DNA of 64,000 nucleotides from the NCBI RefSeq assembly GCF_011008565.1, contig NZ_JAAIWK010000008.1, positions 49,868 through 113,867 on the forward strand, written 5' to 3'. This DNA comes from Heyndrickxia ginsengihumi. GTDB lineage: Bacteria; Bacillota; Bacilli; Bacillales; Bacillaceae_C. This document shows positions 54,263-63,952 of the stretch, in pieces; position 1 is the first letter of the stretch, and each line of letters begins with the position of its first letter. Position numbers and translations under genes: made by a program. A model generated the notes under the pieces. The model was not told the origin of the DNA. It saw only the letters and a program-made list of their open reading frames with translations, and made no database searches.

Positions 54263-54300
54263 AAAAGGTGAATTTGAAAGAACTCAAACTCACCTTTTTT
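54263..54300 (+). terminator. Terminator of the cotG-like gene
   Basis: AAAAGGTGAATTTGA pairs with TCAAACTCACCTTTT, then TT. The preceding GAGGTTGGGACAGCACTAGC just after the stop resembles one end of the MITE-like repeat. Confidence 0.85.
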
Positions 54301-54328
54301 TATTTTTACGTGTAGATTCTTCTATTAC

Positions 54329-54523
54329 CTAAGTTGTTGGCCATGTATTTCTTAAATTCCCAGCCATTAATGTGTGGCCCATTTCTTTTTCTTTCTTCAT
54401 TTTTTCTCGTACAGAAGATCGTGTGAAACGTAAATTAACCTTCAACGGAATATCAAAACATTGGCTAATTAAATCTTTCACTTTCGATTGAACACGGAAT
54501 GTGTTAATTGTACGGAGCTTACT
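54329..54523 (-). pseudogene. Remnant of an unidentified gene (about 64 codons)
   Basis: On the minus strand an open stretch between a TGA at 54524-54526 and TAG at 54329-54331 reads with natural-looking composition (RVQSKVKDLISQCFDIPLKV, then FTRSSVREKMKKEKEMGHTL). It has no start codon with a ribosome site. It lies behind the broken IS110 gene and may be the tail of another mobile or displaced gene. I do not recognise the family. Confidence 0.4.
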
Positions 54524-54680
54524 TCATACCCTTGAACTAGCCACATCACGGGGATACTGTCTTTTAATGGGGATTACGTCCTGAAAAGATAGATTGCGGG
54601 TAGACACATAAGATAATTTTCAGCATTATGCATGGATGATAGGCGGGACAGCCCTCATTCGCAGGAACGATTTGAACGCT

Positions 54681-55574
54681 TCATGTTTTATTGATACGAT
54701 CACGGTAGTGCGTATTGCCAGATTGATAGCGCATAATATCGATACCAACATAAGCGTTCAGTTGTTTCGCGTTTTTAAAACGGTGGATATCCCCTAACTC
54801 CCCAATAAGTCGGCACACAGTGTTATCTCCGATACTTGGAAAAGAGCGTAATACGGGATATTCCTTTCTTCCTTCAGACATCGCCACAGCGGGATATGAA
54901 TTTCCCACAACTTCTAATAATACGATGGCTTTTTTCTCTGCACGTTCTAGGGACAGATTCTTACGTGTATTACTTTTCAAACGATTTTTAATGATGGTCT
55001 TTGAATGAGCCATTAAAAGTGCGGGATGTGGATATAACTGTACAATATTCAAGAATATTGCTGAACTCGGTGTAATAAGTTGTTCCAGCTCCGGAAACGA
55101 TAGATGTAAAATCGCATGCATACGGCTACGTAAAAGAATGATTTTTTCGTCAATCTCGTCATAATAACGTGTAATCGCCCGCATTTGTTCATAATAATCA
55201 TCCTGTACATACGTCTTTTTGCGTCCCATATTAAAGTGGGTTTTCACTAAATTATGGGCATCACTTATATCGGTTTTGTTTCAACGCATGGAAGCCATTT
55301 GTAAGTGCGCTTCAATCGGGTTCATGCGGCAGTATGTATGGCCGTAATCACGTAGAAACTTTTCAACTTGCTTTGAATAGACATCTGTCGCTTCAAATAC
55401 GATTTCAGGGGCTGGTCCATCAAGAGCTGTGATTTCCTCAATACATTGGTATAGCTGCGTAAAATCAACACGTGTATGATCTAACACACCTTCAAATTCA
55501 CATTGTTTATAGCGATTATATATAACGATGGTACTTTTTCCTTTACTAACATCAAGTGCGATGACATGTTTCAT
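54681..55574 (-). pseudogene. IS110 family transposase, inactivated
   Basis: The frame starts at ATG 55574 with the DEDD-type catalytic beginning MKHVIALDVSKGKSTIVIYN, EIVFEATDVYSKQVEKFL and RMNPIEAH. It meets an in-frame TGA at 55281-55283 (MASMR-stop-NKTDISDAH), where the family has a sense codon, and continues in the same frame to 54681. The C-terminal transposase_20 part is present (LRSFPSIGDNTVCRLIGELG, LNAYVGIDIMRYQSG) but the frame breaks after YRDRINK, before the usual end. About 300 of 400 residues remain. No insertion-sequence ends are obvious. Confidence 0.88.
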
Positions 55575-55760
55575 ACAAATCTACTCCTTTTGCCTATCAT
55601 AGAAGTCTTCACAGTGCCTTATCGATTCCATTTTCTTATACACGATCTCTTTGACCAAACATACTAAACTGATTCAAATAAGGGTGTGAAGTTGGTCTAT
55701 TTTTGATACGGACTCTTACATGGTCCCAGAGGCTGGTCGACCTTCCTTCACTTCTACTAT

Positions 55761-55804
55761 AAAAAAATAGCAGCACGAACCATGGCCTAGGTTTGTGCTA
55801 CTAA
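55761..55804 (-). terminator. Terminator of tcdA
   Basis: TAGTAGCACAAACC pairs with GGTTCGTGCTGCTA on the minus strand, followed by TTTTTTTATAG. The stretch 55575-55760 shows only remnants flanking the IS110 copy. Confidence 0.85.
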
Positions 55805-55827
55805 TGTTAGTATGTTTTTATTGAGCA

Positions 55828-56595
55828 TTATTTTTCATCTTTAACACGTTTTAATGGAATATCTTTTAAAATATCCCGAACAACATAACTAGCCATAAAC
55901 AAACCAGCCGTTGATGGTACAAACGCATTTGATGATGGCGGCATTTGAGCCTTTCTAATTTCTGCTTGATCGTTTCCAACTATTTTTCGAACATCTTCAC
56001 GGATGACAATAGGACTTTCATCAGAGAAAACAACAGGGATCCCTTTTCTAATCCCTTCTTTACGTAATTTTAGACGGACAACCCTTGCAATCGGATCTGT
56101 ATGCGTCTGAGAAATATCCGCAATCCGTAAACGCGTTGGATCCATTTTATTGGCCGCCCCCATACTAGAAATGATTTTAATATTGCGTTTTAAGCATTCC
56201 TTCATCAAATGGACTTTATAAATGATCGTATCTGAAGCATCTACTACGTAATCAGGCTTATATCGGAAAAATTCTTCGTATGTTTCTTCTGTATAAAACA
56301 TTTTCAATGCAATGACTTCACATTGAGGATTAATATCTGCAATACGTGCTTTCATTAAATCCGCTTTTGATTGTCCAACTGTTGATAAAAGAGCAGGCAG
56401 CTGACGGTTAACATTTGTAATATCCACATCATCTTTATCAACTAAAATTAATTTACCGACGCCAGAACGGGCTAACGCCTCTACGGCAAAAGAGCCAACA
56501 CCGCCAATACCAAGGATAGCAACCGTTGCATTTTTTAATTTTTCCAATCCTTCTTGACCTATGGCAAGTTCATTACGTGAAAACTGGTGAAGCAT
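55828..56595 (-). CDS. tcdA: tRNA threonylcarbamoyladenosine dehydratase
   Basis: 255 residues of the E1-like/ThiF family: LGIGGVGSFAVEALARSGVG (nucleotide-binding), LVDKDDVDITNVNRQLPAL, DASDTIIYK and SSMGAANKMDPTRL. It cyclises t6A to ct6A at tRNA position 37. ATG at 56593-56595 follows GGAGATGATAGTT; the frame runs 21 codons further upstream without a ribosome site. B. subtilis name yrvM. Confidence 0.92.
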   Translation of the reverse strand: MLHQFSRNELAIGQEGLEKLKNATVAILGIGGVGSFAVEALARSGVGKLILVDKDDVDITNVNRQLPALLSTVGQSKADLMKARIADINPQCEVIALKMFYTEETYEEFFRYKPDYVVDASDTIIYKVHLMKECLKRNIKIISSMGAANKMDPTRLRIADISQTHTDPIARVVRLKLRKEGIRKGIPVVFSDESPIVIREDVRKIVGNDQAEIRKAQMPPSSNAFVPSTAGLFMASYVVRDILKDIPLKRVKDEK

Positions 56596-56686
56596 AACTA
56601 TCATCTCCAAACTATCTAACTTCTTCATTAGAATATACAAAACGCTAAAAGAATGCAATAGATGATAGATATTAGCTGTCTCCCAT

Positions 56687-57670
56687 TTAATGGCTCGTTG
56701 TAATTGTAATGTTTTTCGAGCGGTGATGATAGAATTTTGTCAGCAGCTGCCCGTACACAGAAGCTAATACTTGCTGAAATAGCATCCCAATAATCACCGG
56801 GAAAACGACCTGTGGTGGAAAAAATGAGACTGCGATAACAGAACCTGCACTAATATTTCTCATACCGCCGCTATATGTTAATGTAATCACCATATCTGTT
56901 TTCAAATGAAATAAAGCTCCTATCAACCAACTTAACAGGTAACCAGATGCTGAAATAAACAATACAGTCAAAATAATCAATAATATTTTTAAATTAATAT
57001 GATGCAAGTACGGTGTCATAACACTGCCGTTAATCATAACAACAAGAAACATACCAATTTTTGAAAAGGGAGACAATGTTGAGGTTGCCTTTTTTTGCAA
57101 TTCTTTCGATGTAAATTGACTAAAGATGAGACCTAACAGGGAAGGAACAACAATCATTGTGAATAAATCTTTCATTAAATCAACAACATTTAATTCAACA
57201 CTTTGCCCTGCTAATATCATAATTGTTAAGGGAACAATAAAAGGAGAGAGCAAAGTATCGATTAAAATGACTGTTAACACTAGTGGAACATTTCCCTTCT
57301 GCATCATTACCCAAACAAAACTTGTCACACCTGTTGGAATCGCTGCTGAAATGACAAACCCTGTAATTGTAAAATGATCATGGGCATATAAAACATGACC
57401 GATCCCCCATGCGAACAATGGCATCGCAATATGTAGTACGATAAAAGCGAGAATAACCGGAAAAGGATGACGCACAACCATTCCTAATTGTTTAAACGTT
57501 GAACCAATGCTGCCCGTAAATGTCATAAATGCAAATAACCACGGAACTAAAAATAATAAGTGTGTAATATGATGACCTAATAAAATCCCCAAAATTAAAC
57601 TGATCGGAATAAAAATTGGCATCGCTTTACTTAAAAATTGATTTGTCAGCTGAAATACATTCATTACCAT
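56687..57670 (-). CDS. Bile acid:sodium symporter (BASS) family transporter
   Basis: 327 residues, about nine or ten membrane helices, with PTGVTSFVWVMMQKGNVPLV and YSGGMRNISAGSVIAVSFFP, the latter matching the ion-binding crossing region of the family. Likely sodium-driven uptake of an organic anion; substrate unknown. It is placed between tcdA and the 6S RNA, a spot where B. subtilis has no such gene, so it is probably an insertion. Start ATG after GAGGGGAAATGA. Confidence 0.82.
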   Translation of the reverse strand: MVMNVFQLTNQFLSKAMPIFIPISLILGILLGHHITHLLFLVPWLFAFMTFTGSIGSTFKQLGMVVRHPFPVILAFIVLHIAMPLFAWGIGHVLYAHDHFTITGFVISAAIPTGVTSFVWVMMQKGNVPLVLTVILIDTLLSPFIVPLTIMILAGQSVELNVVDLMKDLFTMIVVPSLLGLIFSQFTSKELQKKATSTLSPFSKIGMFLVVMINGSVMTPYLHHINLKILLIILTVLFISASGYLLSWLIGALFHLKTDMVITLTYSGGMRNISAGSVIAVSFFPPQVVFPVIIGMLFQQVLASVYGQLLTKFYHHRSKNITITTSH

Positions 57671-57825
57671 TCATTTCCCCTCTTTTAATTACTAGTTACC
57701 TGCATCCAGATTATAACTAGTAAGTAGTCGTAGTGACTTGCACATAGTGTTTCGCGTTAAACAATAAAGCAAATGATATGTATTTGTTTTCGAAAGAGAA
57801 AAAATATTCGTTGTTTTGGATTTTT

Positions 57826-57855
57826 CAAAAAATAAAACCCTCTTATTAAGAGGGT
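57826..57855 (-). terminator. Terminator of 6S RNA
   Basis: ACCCTCTT-ATT-AAGAGGGT hairpin followed on the minus strand by TTTATTTTTTG, 16 bases after the RNA 3' end. Confidence 0.85.
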
Positions 57856-57870
57856 GATTTAACGCAAAAT

Positions 57871-58062
57871 AGGATAAGTCCCGATCATGCCGTTATTCTA
57901 ATATCCTAGTGTTTTGAACCCGCACTCAGCAGGTGGGTGTTCTGTTCCAAATTTTATACTTCCTTTTAAAAAGGCATGTATGCCACTTGAAAACTCCGAA
58001 CTCCCAAAAATAGAAATGTTCGGTCAAAACTTATAGGGAAATTAACGAACACATCAGGACTT
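57871..58062 (-). ncRNA. bsrA: 6S RNA (6S-1, bsrA)
   Basis: The minus strand reads AAGTCCTGATGTGTTCG at its 5' end (58062) and ATGATCGGGACTTATCC at its 3' end. The two ends pair (AAGTCCTGAT with ATCGGGACTT), and adjacent GTTCGTTA/TAACGGC continues the closing stem, leaving the internal region that mimics an open promoter. The 5' end and the inner TTTTGACCGAAC match the B. subtilis 6S-1 RNA as I remember it, and the location upstream of yrvM/tcdA beside aspS is the same. 6S RNA binds SigmaA RNA polymerase in stationary phase. Length about 192 nt. Confidence 0.9.
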
Positions 58063-58137
58063 ATCTAACTTGATATTATCTTATCACTTTTCTATCTTAT
58101 TATCAAATGGTAATCGCCTAAAAATTGAATTTTTTAT

Positions 58138-59910
58138 TTATTCCTTCAATTGAATATTTAAATGCAATTCATCTAATTGTGCTTCGCTTACAGGACCAGG
58201 AGCATCCGTTAACAAGCAGCTTGCACTCGCTGTCTTAGGAAAAGCAATCGTATCACGAAGGTTTGATCTGCCTGCAAGAAGCATTACCAAACGGTCTAGT
58301 CCAAGCGCAATACCACCATGCGGAGGTGTACCGTATTCAAATGCATCAAGTAAGAATCCAAACTGCTCATAGGCTTGTTCTAATGAAAATCCGAGCGCTT
58401 TAAACATTTTTTCTTGTACATCACGTTCGTAAATACGCAGTGATCCCCCACCTAATTCATATCCATTTAAAACAATGTCGTATGCTTGAGCTTTTACACT
58501 TGCTGGATCTGTTTCAAGTTTTTCAATATCTTCACGGAATGGCATTGTAAATGGGTGATGCGCAGCATAATAACGTCCATCTTCTTCATTAAACTCAAGA
58601 AGTGGCCAATCTGTCACCCATAGGAAATTAAACAGACTTTCATCTATTAAATTGAGTTCTTTTCCCAATTTTAACCTTAACGCACCAAGAGCACTAGCAA
58701 CAACTGATTTTTTATCAGCAACAAACAGCAACAGATCCCCTTGTTCAGCTTCTAAGGTTTTCATCATTTGCTGTTGATCTTCATCGGTAAAGAATTTAGA
58801 AATTGGACCTTTCAATCCTTCTTCCTCAACTTTTAACCACGCCAAACCTTTCGCTCCATAACGAGCAACAAATTCTCCTAAAGCATCAATATCTTTTCTA
58901 GAATATTTACTTGCTGCTCCTTTGGCATTAATCGCTTTAACTTGGCCATTATTTGCAACAGCTGATGCAAAGACTTTAAAACTAGAATCTTTCACAATTT
59001 CGGATATATCCACTAGTTCCATTTCAAATCGTGTATCAGGCTTATCAGATCCATATCGGCTCATCGCTTCATCGTAAGTTAACCGCGGTAGTGGCGTTAC
59101 GATATCCACACCTTTTACTTCCTTCATTAATCGTTTCATCATTCTTTCAGTCATGCTAATGATATCTTCTTGAGTAAAAAAGCTCGTTTCAATATCGATT
59201 TGTGTAAATTCCGGCTGTCTATCCGCCCGTAAGTCCTCATCACGGAAACAGCGTGCAATTTGATAATATTTATCAAACCCAGATACCATTAACAGCTGTT
59301 TGAAAAGCTGCGGAGACTGCGGTAAAGCATAGAACTCACCGTTATGGACACGGCTTGGCACTAAGTAATCCCGAGCTCCTTCCGGTGTACTCTTTGTTAA
59401 AATTGGTGTTTCCACATCAAGAAAACCTTCGCTATCCAAAAAATTACGAATCGTTTTCGTGATATTATGACGCATCTTAAATGTTTGAATCATTTCTGAT
59501 CTGCGCAAATCCAAATAGCGATATTTAAGGCGCACATCCTCAGCAACATCCGTTTGATCTTCAAGAACAAATGGAGGTGTTTTCGCTTCATTAATAATCA
59601 CTAGTTGTTCAGCCTGAATTTCAATTTTCCCTGTTTTGATGTTTTGGTTAATGGTATTCTCTTGACGTTTAACTACTGTTCCTTTTACTTCAATAACGTA
59701 TTCATTGCGAATTTTCTCTGCAAGTGCTAACGCTTCTTGAGAATATTCTGGATTAAAAACAACTTGCACAATGCCTTCACGATCTCTTAAATCTACAAAG
59801 ATAAGACCACCTAAGTCACGGCGTTTTTGAACCCAGCCTTTTAATGTAACTTGTTCACCAACATATTCTTCTGTTACGTCACCGCAATAATATGAACGTC
59901 CTTCCATCAT
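58138..59910 (-). CDS. aspS: Aspartyl-tRNA synthetase
   Basis: 590 residues, bacterial type: N-terminal OB anticodon domain ([20 protein letters not shown]), class II catalytic core with [18 protein letters not shown], the bacterial GAD insertion (about 285-425), and the closing motif 3 [17 protein letters not shown]. Starts 9 bases after hisS; both depend on the upstream T-box. Confidence 0.98.
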   Translation of the reverse strand: MMEGRSYYCGDVTEEYVGEQVTLKGWVQKRRDLGGLIFVDLRDREGIVQVVFNPEYSQEALALAEKIRNEYVIEVKGTVVKRQENTINQNIKTGKIEIQAEQLVIINEAKTPPFVLEDQTDVAEDVRLKYRYLDLRRSEMIQTFKMRHNITKTIRNFLDSEGFLDVETPILTKSTPEGARDYLVPSRVHNGEFYALPQSPQLFKQLLMVSGFDKYYQIARCFRDEDLRADRQPEFTQIDIETSFFTQEDIISMTERMMKRLMKEVKGVDIVTPLPRLTYDEAMSRYGSDKPDTRFEMELVDISEIVKDSSFKVFASAVANNGQVKAINAKGAASKYSRKDIDALGEFVARYGAKGLAWLKVEEEGLKGPISKFFTDEDQQQMMKTLEAEQGDLLLFVADKKSVVASALGALRLKLGKELNLIDESLFNFLWVTDWPLLEFNEEDGRYYAAHHPFTMPFREDIEKLETDPASVKAQAYDIVLNGYELGGGSLRIYERDVQEKMFKALGFSLEQAYEQFGFLLDAFEYGTPPHGGIALGLDRLVMLLAGRSNLRDTIAFPKTASASCLLTDAPGPVSEAQLDELHLNIQLKE

Positions 59911-59919
59911 ACTTTCCCC

Positions 59920-61191
59920 CTAGTACGCTAATTTTTTAAATTCTTCAACAAACGTGTCAAGCGGTAATTCGATTTGATCACCTGTTTGCATGTTTTTTAG
60001 GTTTACTTTATTTTGTTTAATTTCATCTTCTCCAAGGACAGCCACAAATTTAGATTGCAAACGGTCTGCTGATTTAAATTGGGCTTTCACTTTACGATTT
60101 AAGTAATCTTTTTCAGCAGAAAAGCCTGCTGTGCGCAAATCATGCAATAATTTAAAGGCAGTAGATTTTGCTTCATCACCAATTGATACAACATAGCAAT
60201 CAACATCATATTCAACTGGCAATTCAATATGCTCTGCTTTCAAGGCTGCGATCAATCTCTCAACACTAAAAGCAAATCCAATTCCAGGTGTTTCAGGACC
60301 GCCCATTTCTTGTACGAGTCCATTGTAGCGGCCACCGCCACAAAGTGTTGTAATAGCTCCAAAACCTTCTGCATTACTCATAATTTCAAAAGCCGTATGA
60401 TAATAGTAATCAAGACCACGTACAAGTGTCGCATCCACTTCATATTCAACATCGATTGAATCTAAATAGGATAATACTTGTTCAAAATACGCTTTTGATG
60501 ACTCATTTAAGTAATCTAATATGGATGGTGCAGTTTTCATTAATTCGTGATCACGATCTTTTTTACAATCTAGAATACGCAATGGATTTTTCTCTAATCG
60601 ATTTTGACAGTCGCTGCAAAATTCGTGAATCCGCGGTTTAAAGTGATTAATAAGTGCTTCGCGGTGAGCAATCCGGCTTTCTTTATCACCTAGGCTATTT
60701 ATGACAAGCTTTAAATTTTTCAAGCCCAATTGTTTATATATATCCATTGCTAGAGAAATGACTTCTGCATCAATGGCTGGATCTTCACTTCCTAAAGCTT
60801 CTACACCAAATTGAACGAATTGACGGAAACGACCTGCCTGCGGTCTTTCGTAACGGAACATTGGACCATTGTAAAATAGTTTGACAGGTTGATTAGGATT
60901 TCCGAACATTTTATGCTCTATAAAAGACCGAGCTACAGAAGCAGTTCCTTCAGGACGAAGTGTTAAACTACGATCGCCACGATCTTTGAATGTGTACATT
61001 TCTTTTTGTACAATATCCGTCGTATCCCCAACACCTTTTTGAAATAATTCAGTGTGCTCGAAAATAGGCGTTCGAATCTCTTGGTATTGATAGTTCTGAC
61101 ATATGCTTTTAGCGACCCCTTCAATATAGTTCCATTTTTCCACTTCACCAGGTAATATATCTTGAGTCCCGCGCGGAATTTGAATGGCCAT
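59920..61191 (-). CDS. hisS: Histidyl-tRNA synthetase
   Basis: 423 residues, class [42 protein letters not shown] (motif 2), [17 protein letters not shown] (His A motif), [19 protein letters not shown] and the C-terminal anticodon-binding domain. ATG after AAGGAGGATGTTAT. Confidence 0.98.
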   Translation of the reverse strand: MAIQIPRGTQDILPGEVEKWNYIEGVAKSICQNYQYQEIRTPIFEHTELFQKGVGDTTDIVQKEMYTFKDRGDRSLTLRPEGTASVARSFIEHKMFGNPNQPVKLFYNGPMFRYERPQAGRFRQFVQFGVEALGSEDPAIDAEVISLAMDIYKQLGLKNLKLVINSLGDKESRIAHREALINHFKPRIHEFCSDCQNRLEKNPLRILDCKKDRDHELMKTAPSILDYLNESSKAYFEQVLSYLDSIDVEYEVDATLVRGLDYYYHTAFEIMSNAEGFGAITTLCGGGRYNGLVQEMGGPETPGIGFAFSVERLIAALKAEHIELPVEYDVDCYVVSIGDEAKSTAFKLLHDLRTAGFSAEKDYLNRKVKAQFKSADRLQSKFVAVLGEDEIKQNKVNLKNMQTGDQIELPLDTFVEEFKKLAY

Positions 61192-61229
61192 ATAACATCC
61201 TCCTTAACATGTAGCTAAATATGTATAAA

Positions 61230-61500
61230 ATAAAAAAACTCCCAATCCCTTGTTAAATAACAAGGGACGAGAGTATGTTTCCCGTGGTGCCACCCTAATT
61301 GAAGCAAAAAGCTTCCACTTTTACAGTTAACGCCTGCAAACGTTTGTCCCTATTAAAGGATGTCCCTTGTTCAAGACAAAACCTACAAAGTGTTCTTTCA
61401 TTAAGCCAATATGTAGAAATGTTTTCAGCCTGAGACATTTCCTCTCTTTTCATACGGATCTTAATTACTTTTCTTCGTCATTGGTTTTCGAACGATATTT
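61230..61500 (-). promoter_or_regulatory. T-box riboswitch of hisS-aspS
   Basis: T-box AGGGTGGCACCACGGG at 61296-61281 (minus strand), then the terminator ACTCTCGTCCCTTGTT / AACAAGGGATTGGGAGT with a T-run (61274-61231). Stem-I-like GAGAGGAAATGTCTCAGG lies about 150 bases upstream. Confidence 0.93.
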
Positions 61501-61573
61501 ACCATCTATTTTAAATATGATACGTATCAGAATTTCATATGTCAAGGTTATTCAAGAAATTAAATGCATGACA

Positions 61574-61750
61574 CTAAAATCTATCCAATTTTCTTTTTAA
61601 CTTTTTGACACTCTCTAATGATACACCAAACTCAGAAGCTAGTTCAACAGATGTTATTTCATTTTCATGATTATTCTTCTCGTAAAACGTAGTTCCATTA
61701 ATTTGATTTGCTGCATGATTTGCCATTTGATGCCGATCATTTAATTTCAA
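61574..61750 (-). CDS. yrzK: Small HTH-like protein (YrzK-type)
   Basis: 58 residues: a polar N-terminus and a C-terminal helix-turn-helix resembling sigma region 4 (ITSVELASEFGVSLESVKKL followed by KRKLDRF). The start is TTG at 61748-61750, 11 bases after AAGGAG, slightly long spacing. B. subtilis has a small gene, yrzK, at this place between yrvJ and hisS; I assign it by position and size. Function unknown. Confidence 0.6.
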   Translation of the reverse strand: MKLNDRHQMANHAANQINGTTFYEKNNHENEITSVELASEFGVSLESVKKLKRKLDRF

Positions 61751-61967
61751 TGGTGTCTTCGCTCCTTTTTTTACATTTACTCACATGAACTGATTCATCT
61801 AACAACTATGTTTAAACTACTCTCAGTCAAAAATCATAGTAGTATATATTTATTTTTTCCCAAAAGACCGTTTTTTTTTTCATGAAAAAGGATATTTTTA
61901 TACTAAGCAAGAATAGTAAAGGGGTATTCAACGAATATGTCTAAAACTGAACCTAGGAGGTCTATAA

Positions 61968-63497
61968 GTGAGGAAAAAACTGATCGTAATTTGTTTTTGT
62001 TTAAGCATTATACTGCTTATATTCAGCAGTATTCCTTTTAAGAATATCCAAGCCGCCTCCGAATCAATCACAATTCCACGTGACGGTATTCATATTCGTC
62101 AAGGTCCCGCCGTTTCTTATTCAGTCATAGCAGATGCTAAAAAAGGGGAAACTTACAACATCCTTCAGCAAAAAAATAATTGGGACCAAATTGAATTCGA
62201 AAGTGGAAAAAAAGGATGGGTTGCAGATTGGCTCGTCACCGCTAATGGAAATGAAAAAAGCGTATCTGGTACTATAACAACAAACGGGCTCAGGGTTAGA
62301 AGCTTGCCGGATAATAATGCTTCTATTATCACTACTTTAGAAAAAAATGACGTTGTTACCGTACATAAAGAAAGTGGCAGTTGGCTGTATATTTCTGCAC
62401 ATTCTGTAAATGGTTGGGTGAGTCGTCAATATGTCGAAACGAAAGCAAAACAAACATCAGATTCACAAAATACTTCCGAAAAAACAACAAAAGGAACTGT
62501 CTCCGTAGATAATTTAAATGTCAGAGACACACCATCACTAAACGGCAATGTCGTTGCTTCTGCCAAAAGAGGCGCATCGCTAGAAATAATGCAAGAGGAA
62601 AATGGCTGGGATAAAGTGAAACTTTCAGATGGTTCTGTCGGATGGGTTGCAAGTTACTTACTTCAAACAAATGCTAACAGTTCAAGTGAAGCTTCATCAG
62701 CACAAGACGAAAACAGCAGCATGGAAAATATAAAAATTGTTCAGGACGGAACAAATTTACGGAGCCAGCCTTCAACAGATTCAAGTGTTATTGCTCGTGG
62801 CGAGGCGGGACAAGCGTATACAGTAAAAAAACAGAGCGGTGACTGGTATGAAGTTCAATTACCTGATGGCACAACTGCTTACGTTGCTTCATGGCTTGTA
62901 CAATCATCCCCTACATCTAGTGATCAAACAAACAAAGAAGATTCCAATTCACAAGCTGGTATTAAAGGGAAAACAATCGTCCTTGATCCTGGCCATGGCG
63001 GAGAAGATGATGGCACAACAGGTTATAATGGGACATTAGAAAAATTAATTACCTTTCGCACCGCTGAAAAATTGTATGATAAATTAAAACAAGCTGGAGC
63101 AAAAGTAATATTAACTCGTACAGGCGATTATTATGTATCATTGCCAGAAAGGGTAGCAATCTCTAACTCAAATCACGCAAATGCTTTTGTCAGTATCCAC
63201 TTTGATAGTGCAGATAATGATAAAAGTGTTAACGGACATACAACATACTATTACCACTCACAAGATGAATCACTAGCAACGACTGTTGATAAAAGCCTAT
63301 CTAAACAAGTATCAACTGCAGATCGCGGAATTAAATTTGGCGATTTCCATGTTCTTCGAGAAAATGAAGAACCTGCTATTTTATTGGAACTGGGTTATTT
63401 AAGTAACCCAGTTGAAGAAAAATTAGTTGTAACGGACTCTTACCAAAATAAAGCAGCTACAGGCATTTATAACGGTTTGCTAAATTATTTTAAGTAA
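61968..63497 (+). CDS. yrvJ: N-acetylmuramoyl-L-alanine amidase with four SH3b domains (YrvJ-like)
   Basis: 509 residues: signal peptide (MRKKLIVICFCLSIILLIFS, cleavage near IQAAS), four bacterial SH3 domains (about 32-98, 103-158, 172-235, 250-313, each ending W(V)xxxx(L/V)), a Ser/Asn linker, and a C-terminal Amidase_3 domain (about 330-505). Its zinc site is in VLDPGHGGEDDG, the Glu near NGTLEK, and ISNSNHANAFVSIHFDSA; the catalytic Glu is in ILLELGYLSNP. Secreted cell-wall hydrolase. Start is GTG after AGGAGGTCTATAA. Confidence 0.93.
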   Translation: MRKKLIVICFCLSIILLIFSSIPFKNIQAASESITIPRDGIHIRQGPAVSYSVIADAKKGETYNILQQKNNWDQIEFESGKKGWVADWLVTANGNEKSVSGTITTNGLRVRSLPDNNASIITTLEKNDVVTVHKESGSWLYISAHSVNGWVSRQYVETKAKQTSDSQNTSEKTTKGTVSVDNLNVRDTPSLNGNVVASAKRGASLEIMQEENGWDKVKLSDGSVGWVASYLLQTNANSSSEASSAQDENSSMENIKIVQDGTNLRSQPSTDSSVIARGEAGQAYTVKKQSGDWYEVQLPDGTTAYVASWLVQSSPTSSDQTNKEDSNSQAGIKGKTIVLDPGHGGEDDGTTGYNGTLEKLITFRTAEKLYDKLKQAGAKVILTRTGDYYVSLPERVAISNSNHANAFVSIHFDSADNDKSVNGHTTYYYHSQDESLATTVDKSLSKQVSTADRGIKFGDFHVLRENEEPAILLELGYLSNPVEEKLVVTDSYQNKAATGIYNGLLNYFK

Positions 63498-63553
63498 AAC
63501 AAATCTTTCCATGACAAGTTTGTTTACTCCTTTAAATGGGCTTCATCTCAATG

Positions 63554-63594
63554 AAAACGGCTAAAGTAAATCTATTTTGCTTTAGCCGTTTTTT
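63554..63594 (+). terminator. Terminator of yrvJ
   Basis: AAAACGGCTAAAG pairs with CTTTAGCCGTTTT and a TTTT tail. Confidence 0.9.
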
Positions 63595-63619
63595 ATTATA
63601 ACTCCATTCGCTTTTCACC

Positions 63620-63757
63620 TTAAGTTTATCGAAGCGCAAGGATGCGTGACTCCTGCGAGATGAGCGGAATAGATGAGACCTCGCAGGCGTGCAGCGCCGA
63701 GGAGGCTCAGCTTCCGCCCGCGGAAAGGAGCATCCTGAAGCGGAAATCTAAACTTTC
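63620..63757 (+). repeat. MITE-like dispersed repeat, copy 6
   Basis: Full-length type with imperfect inverted ends AAGTTTATCGAAGCGCAAGG and GCGGAAATCTAAACTT; core GTGACTCCTGCGAGATGAGC and CGCAGGCGTGCAGCGCCGAG. Followed 75 bases later by a shortened tandem copy. Confidence 0.85.
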
Positions 63758-63829
63758 CCCTTTTGAATAAAAAACACCTTTGTATAGTACAGATTGCACT
63801 TTGTCAATACTTAAACTATTCATAAAAAA

Positions 63830-63905
63830 ATTTATCGAAGCGCAAGGATGCGTGACTCCTGCGGGATAAGCGGAATTGCTGAGAACCCGCAGGCGTACAG
63901 CGAGG
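63830..63905 (+). repeat. MITE-like dispersed repeat, copy 7 (truncated)
   Basis: Repeats the left part of copy 6 (TTTATCGAAGCGCAAGGATG, ACTCCTGCGGGATAAGCGG, ACCCGCAGGCGTACAGCG) and stops abruptly after about 75 bases. Confidence 0.85.
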
Positions 63906-63952
63906 CCACTGAAAATCTTACGTTTTTATATAAATTGATTTAGCAAAGGCAG

